From: Coprinus comatus
Lineage: Eukaryota > Basidiomycota > Agaricomycetes > Agaricales > Agaricaceae
Length of the DNA: 64,000 bases
Reading direction: 5' to 3'
Assembly (NCBI GenBank): GCA_034638255.1
Contig: JAWPGT010000003.1
Span: 1,364,001 to 1,428,000, forward strand
The notes under the pieces: generated by a model
What the model was told of the DNA's origin: nothing
Database searches by the model: none
Seen by the model: only the letters and a program-made list of their open reading frames with translations
Made by a program: the position numbers and the translations under genes
Part shown: positions 22,123 to 32,900 of the stretch, piece after piece
Layout of the letters: every line of letters starts with the position of its first letter
Numbering within the stretch: position 1 is the stretch's first letter

Positions 22123-24310
22123 TTATGCAGTGGGTACGGGATGTGGGATGGATGGTGCGCGGCCGAAGTAATTGAAAAACATTTGGCAGTAATACTTAGT
22201 TGCTAATTCCTCCACCTGGTTCATTGTATTCTTATCCCAACCATTGCCTTTGCGTATAGTAAGTGTTTTCAATTGTTTAGGGATTTCTCCAGGCCAATCT
22301 GAAAGTACATCCATGAATGCCTCTACAAAAGGATGCCTGTCTTCCCAGCATGCCGAAGATACTCCTGACAAACTGGTGGATGGCAGGGAAGCCACTAAGA
22401 GAGATTCGTGAGGGAAGCAGGCACGAATTTTACGCTCCCAGAGGTCACTACCATCTACTGATTTCCAAACGTGGTCAAGTATGCATTGATCCAGAGTGAA
22501 TAACTCCAATCGAAAATTGTGATCTTGAACGTCCCATATAACAAGTTTGCAGTCCAGTGTTCGAAAGCAAGGGAAACCAGGCGTCCAAATAGTCTGACCG
22601 TTCCATACCACAGAGTTAACTGAACCTTTATCCGGAATTGGCATAGTAAAAATGTCTTTTGCGGCTTCCCGTAGCTTTTTATTCCATCGAAGCATCCTCG
22701 AGCTTTTAGCTCCCGAAACTCGATCTTGAGATTGACTAACTTTTGCCTCTTTACGGGTATCTGTTCAAACAAGTTCCAACTTTAGTGCAATGTCTCGCAA
22801 ATACACTCACCATTGCTGGGGATTGGGTAAAGGTAATGTTCGTGCCTGTGTGTTGCTAAGTATATTCATCCATGAAGACGCATAATCAACCAAGCAATTG
22901 TAATCTCAAGCCCCTTCTCATCATCCCTGAGAAATGCGAAACCGTCTGGGAAAGCAAACCCTTTGAAGATGGATGCTCGAGAGTGTGGTGTGATACAGCT
23001 TGCATCAGTGCGGACTGATGAGAGTGCATTCAACCATACGGGAAGAGGGGTAAGTGTGAATATTGATTTAGGTTGCATGAAACGGGCCATGTTGATGTTA
23101 ATATTAGGTGCCATTCGAGAGCTCTCGCCTGGTTTGGTATCTACAAAAATCATAGTGTGAATAATTGAGATGTCCATTTGTAATAGGGATACGTACATGG
23201 CTTTTGGTCAAGGCGCCGTTCTGTTACTTGTGTGTTCTTCCCAACAGATTGTATCTCCTCAGGTTCATCCGATGCAACACACCTGAGGTCAACACAACTG
23301 GGTTTCCATCTTCCCAATGTATAATACATCTCACATGTCAAAGGCCCTTGGTAAAATATTGGACCTCCTGGCCAGCATTTGATGTCAATCCCTGTGTCCT
23401 TCGGTTTTGTGACGTGCATATACTGTAGGATGTTCATGTTGGGAGGAATTAGGTTGACTAGCCAGACAGGTACACCTTTCTCATACATCTCCATTGCAAC
23501 TGTAATGTGATCCATGACCGTCCCGATCAGAGTGTCATCTGCACAATTATGCTCAATTTCTTTGGCAGAAAAAACATCCCATTTCTTTATTTTATCCAAC
23601 AAGGCACGAGTTTCCAAACAGCAATGTTGGGCAGCAGCAACAAGGATCATAACATTCAGGAATGATTGGGGAGTGTAGCGAAGAGCGTTTGTGGTGAATC
23701 TCATGTGAGCCGCTGCAGTGTGGAGTCTCTGGAATTCTTCGCCTGTACGGCATTGACATGCATAAACTTCCTCCATCAGTTTTGTTCAGATACCATAAAG
23801 TTCATCAGCAACTTTTCGTGTGACATATCCACCCTGAGATATATCTCCGTTGATGGCTATGAAGTCAGATCGAGACATGTCCCACCAGAGGTAACGTAGA
23901 GGATGGGTCTTGAGTTTTTCCCGACTAGGTTGTTTAAGAATGTAAGGGAGATGGTCGTGCGTTTCAAAATACCACTGTGGCCACTGTCCCCAGTCCACAG
24001 CACCAAAACGACCATCGTGACACATTGCTAGAACTTGGTTTCCCAGATTGACTGAAGGTAGATATTCCGTGTTTGGGGTTGTGATCACTAATTTTTCTTT
24101 GTTGTTGATAGCAGCAGGATTGTTTGTGTATTCAGATATGTATGTGGAGTTTAGTTCACCAATGAATTTGGCATCACCAGCTTGAATTTTATCTGCAATC
24201 ATAATGCTTGAGACCCATCATTTGCTTGTTAAGCATAACTCACCATCATCCTTTCGACTAAATGGTTTGAATACGGTGACTCCATTTGATTTTGGACATG
24301 GTGCAGACAT
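22123..24310 (-). pseudogene. Four-exon agaricomycete-type unknown protein, with in-frame TGA codons
   Basis: Exons 24310-24244, 24192-23197, 23140-22811 and 22760-22123 join in phase through GT-AG introns, giving about 675 codons. Recognisable blocks: YLWWDMSRSDFIAINGD, VPVWLVNLIPPNMNILQYMHV, WPGGPIFYQGPLTCEMYYTLG, FKGFAFPDGFAFLRDDEKGLEITIAWL and VIWDVQDHNFRLELFTLDQ. I recognise this pattern from agaricomycete hypothetical proteins that are often near transposons. I know no function. Two in-frame TGA codons (near 23786 between ELYGI and TKLMEEV, and near 22864 after MRLHG) interrupt it, both where CGA would fit. It follows the transposase on the same strand. Confidence 0.6.
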
Positions 24311-24429
24311 TATGGGTTGAGGTGCAGGATCGTTGTGACTACCGCAATAGTTGAATGTAAAACGGATCAGACTGATTAGCATAATAAACACAAATAAGAG
24401 CAATCTACACACTCAGTCCGAATGTATAA

Positions 24430-24736
24430 TGAGCAAAAATAACAAGGGCTAGTGATGGATTTATAGTCTAAAATGCAACACCTAAGAATATTAATACAGC
24501 TATAAACATGATCAAGATGCTGAGTAAAATGATGCATGTAGAATAATGATGATGGATGCCTTTGAGGATGGACTGCGCCTTGCATGATCCTATTCGATCA
24601 GTGTCAGCCCCAATTAGAGAGACATAGAGGCAGACGACATACGTTCCGAAGTCCACACTCCAATACTAGACAAATAGGAGACCATCACAATCTGATGTTT
24701 TTCTGTACCTGCTGCAGGTAACTGACAACCCAAAAG
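24430..24736 (-). pseudogene. Probable 3' end of the split WD40 gene
   Basis: The minus strand reads EKHQIVMVSYLSSIGVWTSERMSSASMSL, with the look of a last WD40 blade (VSYL..IGVW), and in an overlapping frame a hydrophobic tail ILLSILIMFIAVLIFLGVAF that could be a membrane anchor. It lies immediately beyond the palindromic element and continues the direction of the WD40 exons at 26590-27012 and 35366-36019. Frame continuity across the element is not demonstrated. Confidence 0.35.
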
Positions 24737-24852
24737 TGGTAACAAATAGGTACCACTAGTTGTTATAAAAGGGTACCACTAGTTGTTTTAATTGGGTACA
24801 TACGTATGTTCCTTTCATTATACATATGTATGTGCCTTTTATTGTACATATG
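24737..24852 (+). repeat. Left terminal inverted repeat of the palindrome element
   Basis: Pairs with 26411-26526 in reverse complement with only a few differences (a short indel in the TTATAAAAGGG / TAAAAAAAGGG stretch). Confidence 0.88.
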
Positions 24853-24953
24853 TTTGTATGTATATACCCATTACTATTATATGACGCATTTTTTCATGAT
24901 TAATGATGATTTTCTACACTTTTAGTTTTGTCATATGCAAAAAAAAAAACATA

Positions 24954-25641
24954 CAGTCATGGATCAGTCACTGTGACACGATCACTCAACATGACACTGG
25001 AAACATAATTCTGCTCCTCCTGTGCGAAATCTTATCCAAGTAACGTAAAATTGTAGAATAATATTCAGATATCCAATATACATCTTACTATTACACTGGA
25101 TTGTTGATTTTGGGCATAATAGAGTAATAAATTTGCGAAAAATGCATGAAAATTTATCAAAATCTATCAAAATTGATGGCTATCAAAAATGGATTGGACA
25201 ACTGAGAAGCCATGAATAACACAACAATCCTAAAATTGGGCTTAATTATCAGCCAAGCATGTCATTACTACCCCTGAATAAATATTAGAATATTGTAGAC
25301 AAGATTATATTTAGTAAATTAATTTTTGTTGGCCAGGTGGGTAGCCTTAGTACAGCTTACTACAGCACCATTAGTAGTGAATGAATTGGATCATTATAAA
25401 TGATCAGTTGATCAGTGATGTGTCATCGTGTCACGGCAAATGATCTAGGTATGATTTTGGCCTCTCGAAGAACTTGTTCAATTTTTCTTTCTGTAGTCTT
25501 ATAAAGGTTCAAAAAATTATACATTCTTACACTTTAAGTATTTGGCTACAGATTGATGTCATTTTTTTTACATGCTGCTGTTTTATTTCACTAAAAATGA
25601 ATGAATCCATTTTTGTTGTCACGATGACTGATCCATCACTG
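24954..25641. mobile_element. Tc1/mariner-type MITE (TA target duplication)
   Basis: Left end CAGTCATGGATCAGTCA preceded by TA (24952-24953). Right end is the inverted TGACTGATCCATCACTG followed by TA (25642-25643). Terminal repeats of about 24 bp starting CAGT with a TA duplication are typical of Tc1/mariner. The 688-bp interior has no ORF of note. Additional internal inverted words (GTGACACGATCA near 24975 and CATCGTGTCAC near 25423) lie further in. It is inserted in the left part of the palindrome element. Confidence 0.8.
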
Positions 25642-25646
25642 TAAGT

Positions 25647-26410
25647 TGTAGTAGGATTCTACTAAAGAAGTGAGATTTTTAGTAGGATCCTACTAAAGGT
25701 ATAAGTTCTTTAGTAGGTTTCTGCTAAAGGTATGACTTCTTTAGTAGAAACCTACTAAAGAAGTGAGATTTTTAGTAGGTTTCTACTAAAGTATGAGATT
25801 TTTAGTAGGTTTCTACTAAATGTATGAGATTTTTAGTAGGATTCTACTAAAGAAGTGAGGTTTTTAGTAGGTTTCTACTAAAGAAGTCAGACTCTTAGTA
25901 GGATCCTACTAAAAATGTGAGTTGTTTAGTAGGAATCTACTAAACATATGTGTTTTTAGTAGGTTTCTGCTAAAGAAGTGAGTTCTTTAGTAGAAACCTA
26001 CTAAAGAACTCATATTGTTAGTAGAATTCTACTAAAGGTATGGGTTCTTTAGTAGGTTTCTACAAAAGAAGTGAGATTTTTAGTAGGTATCTGCTAAAAA
26101 ACATTATTTTTTTTAGCAGAAATGTACTAAAGCTATGTGTTCTCTAGCTGCATTCTACCAAAAATATGAGTTCTTTAGTAGGATCCTACTAAAAATCTCA
26201 CTTCTTTAGTAGGTTTCTACTAAAGAACTCATATTTTTAGTAGAATCCTACTAAAAACATCACTTCTTTAGCAGGTTTCTGCTAAAGAACTCATACTCTT
26301 AGTAGAATCCTACTAAAAATCTCATACCTTTAGCAGAAACCTACTAAAGAACACATATCTTTAGTAGAAATCTACTAAAAATATGAGTTCTTTAGTAGGA
26401 ATCTACTAAA
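25647..26410. repeat. Array of about 27 copies of a 20-bp palindrome, period about 31 bp
   Basis: Consensus TTTAGTAGGWWYCTACTAAA, with arms TTTAGTAG/CTACTAAA and a variable 4-base centre (GTTT, GATC, GAAT, AAAC). Spacers of about 11 bp are variants of GAAGTGAGATTT or GGTATGAGTTC, or their reverse complements (AAATCTCACTTC, GAACTCATATTT). Blocks of units therefore run in opposite directions, switching several times. The array continues directly into the right terminal repeat. Confidence 0.9.
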
Positions 26411-26526
26411 CATATGTACAATAAAAGGCACATACATATGTATAATGAAAGGAACATACGTATGTACCCAATTAAAACAACTAGTGGTACCCTTTTTTTA
26501 CAACTAGTGGTACCTATTTGTTACCA
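26411..26526 (-). repeat. Right terminal inverted repeat of the palindrome element
   Basis: Reverse complement of 24737-24852. It begins with the ACATATGT palindrome directly after the last array unit and ends GTTACCA at 26526. Confidence 0.88.
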
Positions 26527-26589
26527 TTTTAATCAATCCCCTGCCCCACCTGCTGATTTAGTTATACCATACTGCCGAATGGTTAGAAT

Positions 26590-27012
26590 GAGCGAGGAAA
26601 ACACTAGGGATGACTGACAGTAAGATGCGTGATTGGAGAATTCTTGTAATGTACACTCTCCATTTGAAGAATTGTCTTGCCAGGTGCTCTGATGTGCTCG
26701 AGGAATGCACAATCACCCATGGCAGTCAAAGTATAACTGCCTCCATGTATCCATATAATTGGCGCATTCATACCGACACCATTGGTGGGGCGTTGAGAAC
26801 AACATTTGATGTTCTTACCAGAAGATAGTTCGAAGACACAAACCCCAAAGTTGGATGATATCGCAAATTTGCTGCTGCGGGTGCAAAGTTGCCCATTCGA
26901 CCTATAGGAGGTTCGTTATCTATGATTGTGTCTGCCTTGAACAAGAAAAGCTTACGCTGGGCCTGGGATACAGTGGAATGCCTCACTACCTATCTTCTGG
27001 ACCTCCCATCTC
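26590..27012 (-). pseudogene. WD40 gene, downstream exons (beyond the gypsy-1 insertion)
   Basis: Immediately after an acceptor CATTGGTATTAG (minus strand, near 27013), translation reads RWEVQKIGSEAFHCIPGPA, which joins in phase to the GV(W) codon ending the exon at about 35367. Further on come a SPQQQIC-like stretch (HPQQQICDIIQLWG), VRTSNVVLNAPP and MNAPIIWIHGGSYTLTAMGD...GKTILQMESVHYKNSPITHLTV, which has WD40 blade character (IHGG, then L..L.H). At least one frame change is needed inside, so it may be decayed. It stops near the palindrome element at 26526. Confidence 0.5.
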
Positions 27013-27031
27013 CTAATACCAATGAGCAATC

Positions 27032-27667
27032 TGTTACGAGTCCACCCAAACCACCGGCCCGTACCACCACCACCGAGGAAGACTTGTTCGCCATCTTCCC
27101 CGAACTCATTCCCAATGACGACACCATGGACGACTCTGCTTGACATACCATTCCCCGGTGACATCATGGTGACATCACTATGACATCGCTATGACCTAAC
27201 GTCGAACTAAGTATGAGACTCCACTTATGCTTAGAAGTATACATTTCCCCAGCTCCAGTATTAGTTATCTGTTTCGTCATTTCACTCCTGTTGACTAATC
27301 TTTCATTGTATATGGAGTAAATAATCCCCGACCCCGATGTCTCACCTACTCCTGTTGACAGTTCTAGCATTGTGTATGGAGTAGATTATAAAGCGATGAC
27401 GAGTATTTGGGATATACATAGTTAGTAGCTATTAATAGGTACATTCCTAGAATAGTATAAATACTCACTGTATTAGACGATTAAAGCCTTAAGCTTTAAT
27501 CTCTTCTGTTGTAGCCCTTATACATCTCTGTCTCCATACCTCTCGGTCACTAGGTTGAAAGGCCTTGAGATTGCAGCAGAGTGTTTATTGATCGCACGTT
27601 CCTACACGACTGCACTCTAGCGTTTAAGTTCCAGGAGTGTTCAGCTTAATGGTTCGTGGTCATAACA
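27032..27667 (+). mobile_element. Gypsy-1 5' LTR
   Basis: TGTTACGAG...CATAACA. It contains a TATAAATA box (27456-27463) and a hairpin ATTAAAGC-CTTAA-GCTTTAAT (27480-27500), and begins with an open peptide VTSPPKPPARTTTTEEDLFA ending at TGA 27141. Confidence 0.97.
27456..27502 (+). promoter_or_regulatory. Gypsy-1 core promoter and predicted transcript start
   Basis: TATAAATA starts at 27456. AAGCTTTAATCT begins 35 bp later (27491-27502) and is the sequence complementary to the site downstream of the LTR. The start is inferred from this geometry, which recurs in the other LTR families. Confidence 0.55.
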
Positions 27668-27669
27668 TT

Positions 27670-27681
27670 AGATTAAAGCTT
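27670..27681 (+). promoter_or_regulatory. Gypsy-1 self-priming primer-binding site
   Basis: AGATTAAAGCTT, two bases after the 5' LTR, is exactly complementary to AAGCTTTAATCT at 27491-27502. Tf1/sushi-type elements are known to prime reverse transcription with the 5' end of their own transcript in this configuration. No tRNA 3'-end complement was recognised here. Confidence 0.7.
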
Positions 27682-28030
27682 CCCTTTCACTGGACCGGTA
27701 GGGTTATCCGGTCTCTCCCCCTTGGAACCGAACGGAGGATTGTCGCAACCCAGCAGTCAATCGATTCCCGTCATCTTGGAACTTGAAACGGCGTTACTTG
27801 TTCTGGTCTAACCGGTACCTCTTAGTGGTATACTGGTAGTCGTTATACCCGCTAATCCCTGGTATAACGCGTCGCAGCTCACAAAGTGATACTCCTTCGC
27901 CGGAGCAAAGTGGGAAGTCTAGGTGTTTGAAATCCTAGCCAACCGGACCGCAGTGGGTTTGTACATCGCTGAAATCTACGCATTTAGTAAGTCATAGTCA
28001 GGCCCCTTTAATTAGGACCCCCTGGCCGTC

Positions 28031-28172
28031 AAGCTCTAAGCGAGCGCAAGCTGTTAAGTCAGTAAAAGCTCTAAGCGAGCACTCAAGCTGTTAGTCAGTA
28101 AAAGCTCTAAGCGAGCACTCAAGCTGTTAGTCAGTAAAAGCTCTAAGCGAGCATTATCAAGCTGTTAGGCAG
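28031..28172 (+). repeat. 36-bp tandem repeat in the gypsy-1 leader, four units
   Basis: Units start at 28032, 28067, 28103 and 28139, each AGCTCTAAGCGAGC followed by CAAGCTGTTAG and TCAGTAAA. It lies between the primer site and gag. Possibly structural in packaging or translation; function not shown by sequence. Confidence 0.92.
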
Positions 28173-28777
28173 CAGTTCTCCCTTTTCCATTCCCAATCCA
28201 TTCCTTACACCCCCACACTCCTTTATAAAAACCTCTACCAATTCTTGGGCAACCACCAACTCTGAATCATCATTTCACGACAACGAAGAACCAGCCAAAC
28301 ATCAGTTCCTAAACCGGAATTTGATAGGTCACAACTTCAACGAAGCAGATCTCGTTACGAGAAACCCCTTCCACCGAACCCTTCCCAGTTCACATCCCCG
28401 GACCGATCCAAGCCTCTACCTCACAAGACTCTGGACGCTCCACCTCGTCATTTTATACACAACCACCAGTACCTCCCCAATCTCAGCTTTTCGGAGAACC
28501 TAGTCCTATACAACGACAAGGTTCGCAATCTAGCGAAACTTCAAAACAGCAATACAGAGAGAAACAACAACAATCTTCATCTGAAGAAGACGACTCAGAC
28601 GACGACGACCCCCCGCCAACCCCTCCTCGAAGACCTAGAGTTACTATCCCATCTCGAGTCCATACACCAATCACAACTCCCGCCAACCCAACAACTCCAC
28701 ACACTCCGTCATTACCCCCGGCTCCACCAAATCCCTCCACACCTACTACAAACAGCTCGTCAAGCTCAAATCCAAAG

Positions 28778-29938
28778 ATGCCCTCCACAACTACAGTCCC
28801 AGCACTCAAACTCCCAGTTCCCCCACCATTCGCTGGAGACACAGCATCCTACGGTCATTGGAAACAACGACTTGGAATCTACTATGCAGCAGATCAAGCC
28901 CGATTCCATGACAGCGAAACAAAGATCCTATACACTCTTTCCCTTATGGTTGGACCGGCAGCCACATGGGCACACGCCTTCACAGAAAGCGCATACGATG
29001 ACAAGAATTCAACCTACAATTTCGGAACCTTCACAGCATTCAACAAAGCCTTGGATACAAGTTTCCGCTCATCCACCCACGTCTCAGATGCCATGGCCCG
29101 GATTACCAAGTTTAAACAAGGAATGCGCAACGTACACGAGTACATCGCAGAATTCGAATCCCTCGCACTTGAAGCACAAATCACACAAGACACACTCAAA
29201 ATCCATCTCTTCAAAATGGGTCTTGAACCCACAATTGGAATGTATGCCATCAGAGCCATGCCAGCCGATACCTATGAAGCATGGAAAGGCGCTGCCCGCG
29301 CAGCCAGCCACATACTTCAGTCTGAACGAGACTATCGTCAGACACACTATCCCCAAAGGAACCCTCAAATACGTCAAAACCCTCGCTATCGCCAGGCTCA
29401 AAACTTTCGTCAACCGCAGTCTATCCCGCGTTACGTTCAACCACCCGTGGTCGCAAAAGACCCGTACGCCATGGATGTCGACTACATCGAAGAGGCAATC
29501 AATAACCTTCGCCTCAACGGTGAAGAGGAACTCTGTAACATACACGATGAACAGGAGGACTTTGAAGAAGAAGCCCCTCAGCCATCTCAAATTGATCCTG
29601 GAGAAATCCTTAATCAATTCATCGACAGAGTCTTCACAAGTGAACAAAAGGAATTATTCAGAGAACGACTCTGTTTCCTCTGCAAGAAACCAGGCCATTT
29701 CGCCAACCGATGCCCAGCTCGACGAACTGGCCCATCACCTAATCGCCCAAGGACAATCCCTCGCCAGGCATACAACCAGAGGAAGGCCCCGACCAAAAAT
29801 CGAAACCCCCATCTACGACGCCAGATCAACAACCTCATTGAAACCGCCCCTGAAGAAGAAGTAGCAGACGTCTACGATTACTTCTCCCAAGATAACATGA
29901 ACGACGATTTCAACAGCGAAATCAAGGATTTTGCTTAA
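28778..29938 (+). CDS. Gypsy-1 Gag (capsid plus zinc knuckle)
   Basis: 386 residues. The capsid-like core begins at [20 protein letters not shown] and includes [12 protein letters not shown] and [20 protein letters not shown], the usual Ty3/gypsy retrotransposon Gag pattern. The CCHC knuckle [14 protein letters not shown] is near residues 300-313. The Met at 28778 is the first in this frame. The frame is open upstream to a TAG at 28323-28325 and encodes a Ser/Pro/acidic stretch without ATG, so a longer product would need a non-AUG start or splicing. It ends at TAA 29936-29938. Pol lies in the -1 frame. Confidence 0.93.
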   Translation: MPSTTTVPALKLPVPPPFAGDTASYGHWKQRLGIYYAADQARFHDSETKILYTLSLMVGPAATWAHAFTESAYDDKNSTYNFGTFTAFNKALDTSFRSSTHVSDAMARITKFKQGMRNVHEYIAEFESLALEAQITQDTLKIHLFKMGLEPTIGMYAIRAMPADTYEAWKGAARAASHILQSERDYRQTHYPQRNPQIRQNPRYRQAQNFRQPQSIPRYVQPPVVAKDPYAMDVDYIEEAINNLRLNGEEELCNIHDEQEDFEEEAPQPSQIDPGEILNQFIDRVFTSEQKELFRERLCFLCKKPGHFANRCPARRTGPSPNRPRTIPRQAYNQRKAPTKNRNPHLRRQINNLIETAPEEEVADVYDYFSQDNMNDDFNSEIKDFA

Positions 29939-32900
29939 AGAGATTAGCCACCACGTCTAACTCTCTTCCATCTGTGTCTACTGCCCCATCTACATCATCA
30001 TATTCTATTCCTCTTCCACTCAACGCTGTACAACTAGGAGGAAATGGATCCAACTCTATCTACGCCCCCACACAAACTTCCAGTGCAGTAGCCAACTCAG
30101 AAACCGTGGATATCCTCGCCCTCATAGACTCAGGAGCAGGAGGAAATTTCATTGACCCAGCTTTGGTAAAACAACACCAATGGCCTGTCAAGAAACTCTT
30201 AAAACCCATTACTGCTTACAATGCAGATGGTACCAAAAATGGTGTTTGTTCATTCTATTCCCCATTGAACTGTACAGTTAATGGTCGACAAACAACCATC
30301 GAAGCCAAAATAATCAGCCTCGGAAAACCTAGAATCATTTTAGGATTCCCCTGGTTACAGGAAAATAACCCAGACATCAATTGGTCTGACAGATTACTCA
30401 AATGGAGAGAAGAAGAATCAAGTGACGAGATATACCTTGACCTAATTCAAACCATCACAGACGATGACACACAATTGAACAAAATCTGCCTCGACGAGGA
30501 AGACTCAGTTGAAATCAACGTCAAAACATCATCCTCTAACACCATCGCCCAACAATTTGGTGACAAGAAACAAGACGACCCTAAGAAAGTCGTTCCTAAA
30601 GAGTTTGCCGAATTCTACAAACTCTTTGACAAGAAAGCATCAGAACGCTTTCCTCAAACCCGACCCTGGGATCATAAAATTGAACTCGAAGATTCATTCG
30701 AAGCTCGTTCAATTAAACCATATCGGTTATCACCTCTAGAAGAGAAGGAACTCGACACCTTCTTAAAAGAGAATCTTGAAAAAGGTTACATTCGACCTTC
30801 AAAATCACCTATGGCCTCCCCTTTCTTCTTTGTAGGAAAGAAAGATGGAAAACTACGGCCCTGTCAAGATTACAGATATCTAAATCAACACACTATCAAA
30901 AACGCATATCCCATTCCCCTCATCTCATCAATACTCGACAAATTGAGAGATTCGAAATGGTTCACAAAACTTGATGTTCGTCTAGGATATAACAATATCT
31001 GCATAAAAGATGGAGATCAATGGAAAGGAGCCTTTAAACAACTAAAGGACTTTTCGAACCCACAGTCATGTTCTTTGGAATGTGCAACTCGCCAGCTACC
31101 TTCCAAGCAATGATGGACTCATTGTTTAGAAAGCTGATAGATGATGGAGAAGTCATTGTCTATATGGATGATATCCTCATTCATGCCAAAACTAAAGAGG
31201 AACTTCACCGTATTACTAAAGAAGTACTACGAATCCTCCTAAAGAATGATCTATTTCTCAAAACAGAGAAATGCGAATTCGAAAAACAACACCTCGAGTA
31301 TCTCGGTGTAATCATCACTCCCAACAACGTCGCCATGGACCCCGCGAAATTACAAGGCATCCAACAATGGCCCGTACCCAAATCAGTACGAGATGTTCGC
31401 AAGTTCCTTGGATTTTGCAACTTCTACCGCAAATTCATTCGAAACTACTCCGACCTCGCACATCCGCTGAACGCTCTTATGTCTAATACTAAAGTATTTG
31501 ATTGGACATCCGAATGCCAGTCTTCATTCGAAGATCTGAAAGCGCGATTTCTCACACAGCCCATCCTCACAGTTGCCGATCAAACTAAACCGTTTGAAAT
31601 AGAATGCGATGCATCTCTATACACAACAGGAGCTGTCCTACTACAACGAGACACCAATGGAGTCAAGCACCCAGTTGCTTATCACAGCCGAAGTTTCAAT
31701 CCAGCCGAACGAAATTATCATTGCTCAGAGCAAGAATTTCTCGCAATAATTCGAGCACTCACAGAGTGGAGACATTACTTCGAAGGATCACCACACAAAA
31801 CCATTGTATGGTCTGATCACGAAAACCTCAAACGTTGGAAGAACCCTCAAGATCTCAACCGACGACAAGCACGATGGACAGCGTACATGCAACGATTCAA
31901 CATTGAAATCCGACATATTCCCGGCAAGAAAAATGGTCCCGCTGATCATCTATCTCGAAGACCTGATCACGTACCTATTGGAGACGATAACCATGACGTA
32001 ACTGCACTACCCCCGTCATTATTCTCCACAAATTTACAAGAAACGTCAATCTGCATTATTGATGACCTCATCAGTCAGAAAATAAAAGATGTCACTCAAC
32101 AACGGTCTTCATCTATTCCTGAAACATACGTCATCGATGACGATGGTTTCCTCCGCTATCGGAATAAGATTGTCATCCCCGATGATCTTCTTCTTCGACG
32201 ATCCCTCTTACAAAGAGTACACGACCATATCACCGCTGGACACCCAGGAATTACAGAAACTTTACGAAAACTAAAGCAATACTGTTACTGGCCCGGTATG
32301 AACTCATTCGTACACAACTACGTTCAAGGTTGTGGAACTTGTCAACAATACAAGATTAACCGCCACCCACTCAAAGCACCTTTACAACCCATAAAAGGAC
32401 CTGCTTCCATCCGTCCATTCACCCAAATCTCCATGGATATGATAACAGATCTACCCCCAGATGGCCCCTATGACTCTATATTGTCCATAGTGGACCATGG
32501 ACTTACAAAGGGGATATTAATTATTCCTACTGCGAAAACAGCCACAGCCGATGACATAGCCGAGCTATTGATAGAACGGTTATTTGCCAAATTCGGAACT
32601 CCCGAAAAGGTTATCTCAGATCGAGGACCCCAATTCATCGCTAAGTCAATGCAAGAATTCTATTCAAAACTAAATATAGAACCTGCATACTCGACCGCCT
32701 ATCACCCTCAATCCGACGGATCAACCGAAAGATTCAATCAAGAGATCGAACTATTCTTATCCATCTATTGCTCTGCAAACCCCAACTCCTGGGCACGAGC
32801 ACTGCCTATCCTCGAATTTACACACAATTCCCACACCCATGCTGGTCGCACTCAAACCCCATTCGAACTAATGTATGGCTATGCACCAAAAACATTCCAT

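Larger units (their letters stand above)
24737..26526. mobile_element. Terminal-inverted-repeat element with palindrome array
   Basis: Ends are near-perfect inverted repeats of about 115 bp: TGGTAACAAATAGGTACCAC at the left and its complement at the right end 26526. Both arms contain GGTACCACTAGTTG twice and ACATACGTATGT and ACATATGTATG palindromes. The inside holds a nested MITE (24954-25641) and an array of about 27 palindromes (25647-26410). No transposase ORF, so it is non-autonomous. No clear target duplication: flanks read CCCAAAAG on the left and TTTTAATC on the right. It appears to interrupt the 3' part of the WD40 gene. Family unknown. Confidence 0.8.

Noticed and set aside
22099..24460. 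CACTACTACAA at 22099 as the left terminus of a CACTA element containing the 22123-24310 gene
   Set aside because: No matching TTGTAGTAGTG terminus was found on the right, and no target duplication.
25647..26410. Regularly spaced repeats resembling a CRISPR array
   Set aside because: Repeats are 20-bp palindromes with short recurrent spacers (about 11 bp, few types, both orientations) within terminal inverted repeats in a eukaryotic genome. No cas genes.
27668..28030. Possible tRNA or structured RNA gene in the gypsy-1 leader
   Set aside because: No cloverleaf or A/B box could be identified by eye. It is better explained as untranslated leader.
28483..29647. Long minus-strand ORFs opposite gag, and the alternative plus-strand ORF 28872-29864
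   Set aside because: They overlap the recognised Gag frame and have no domain features.
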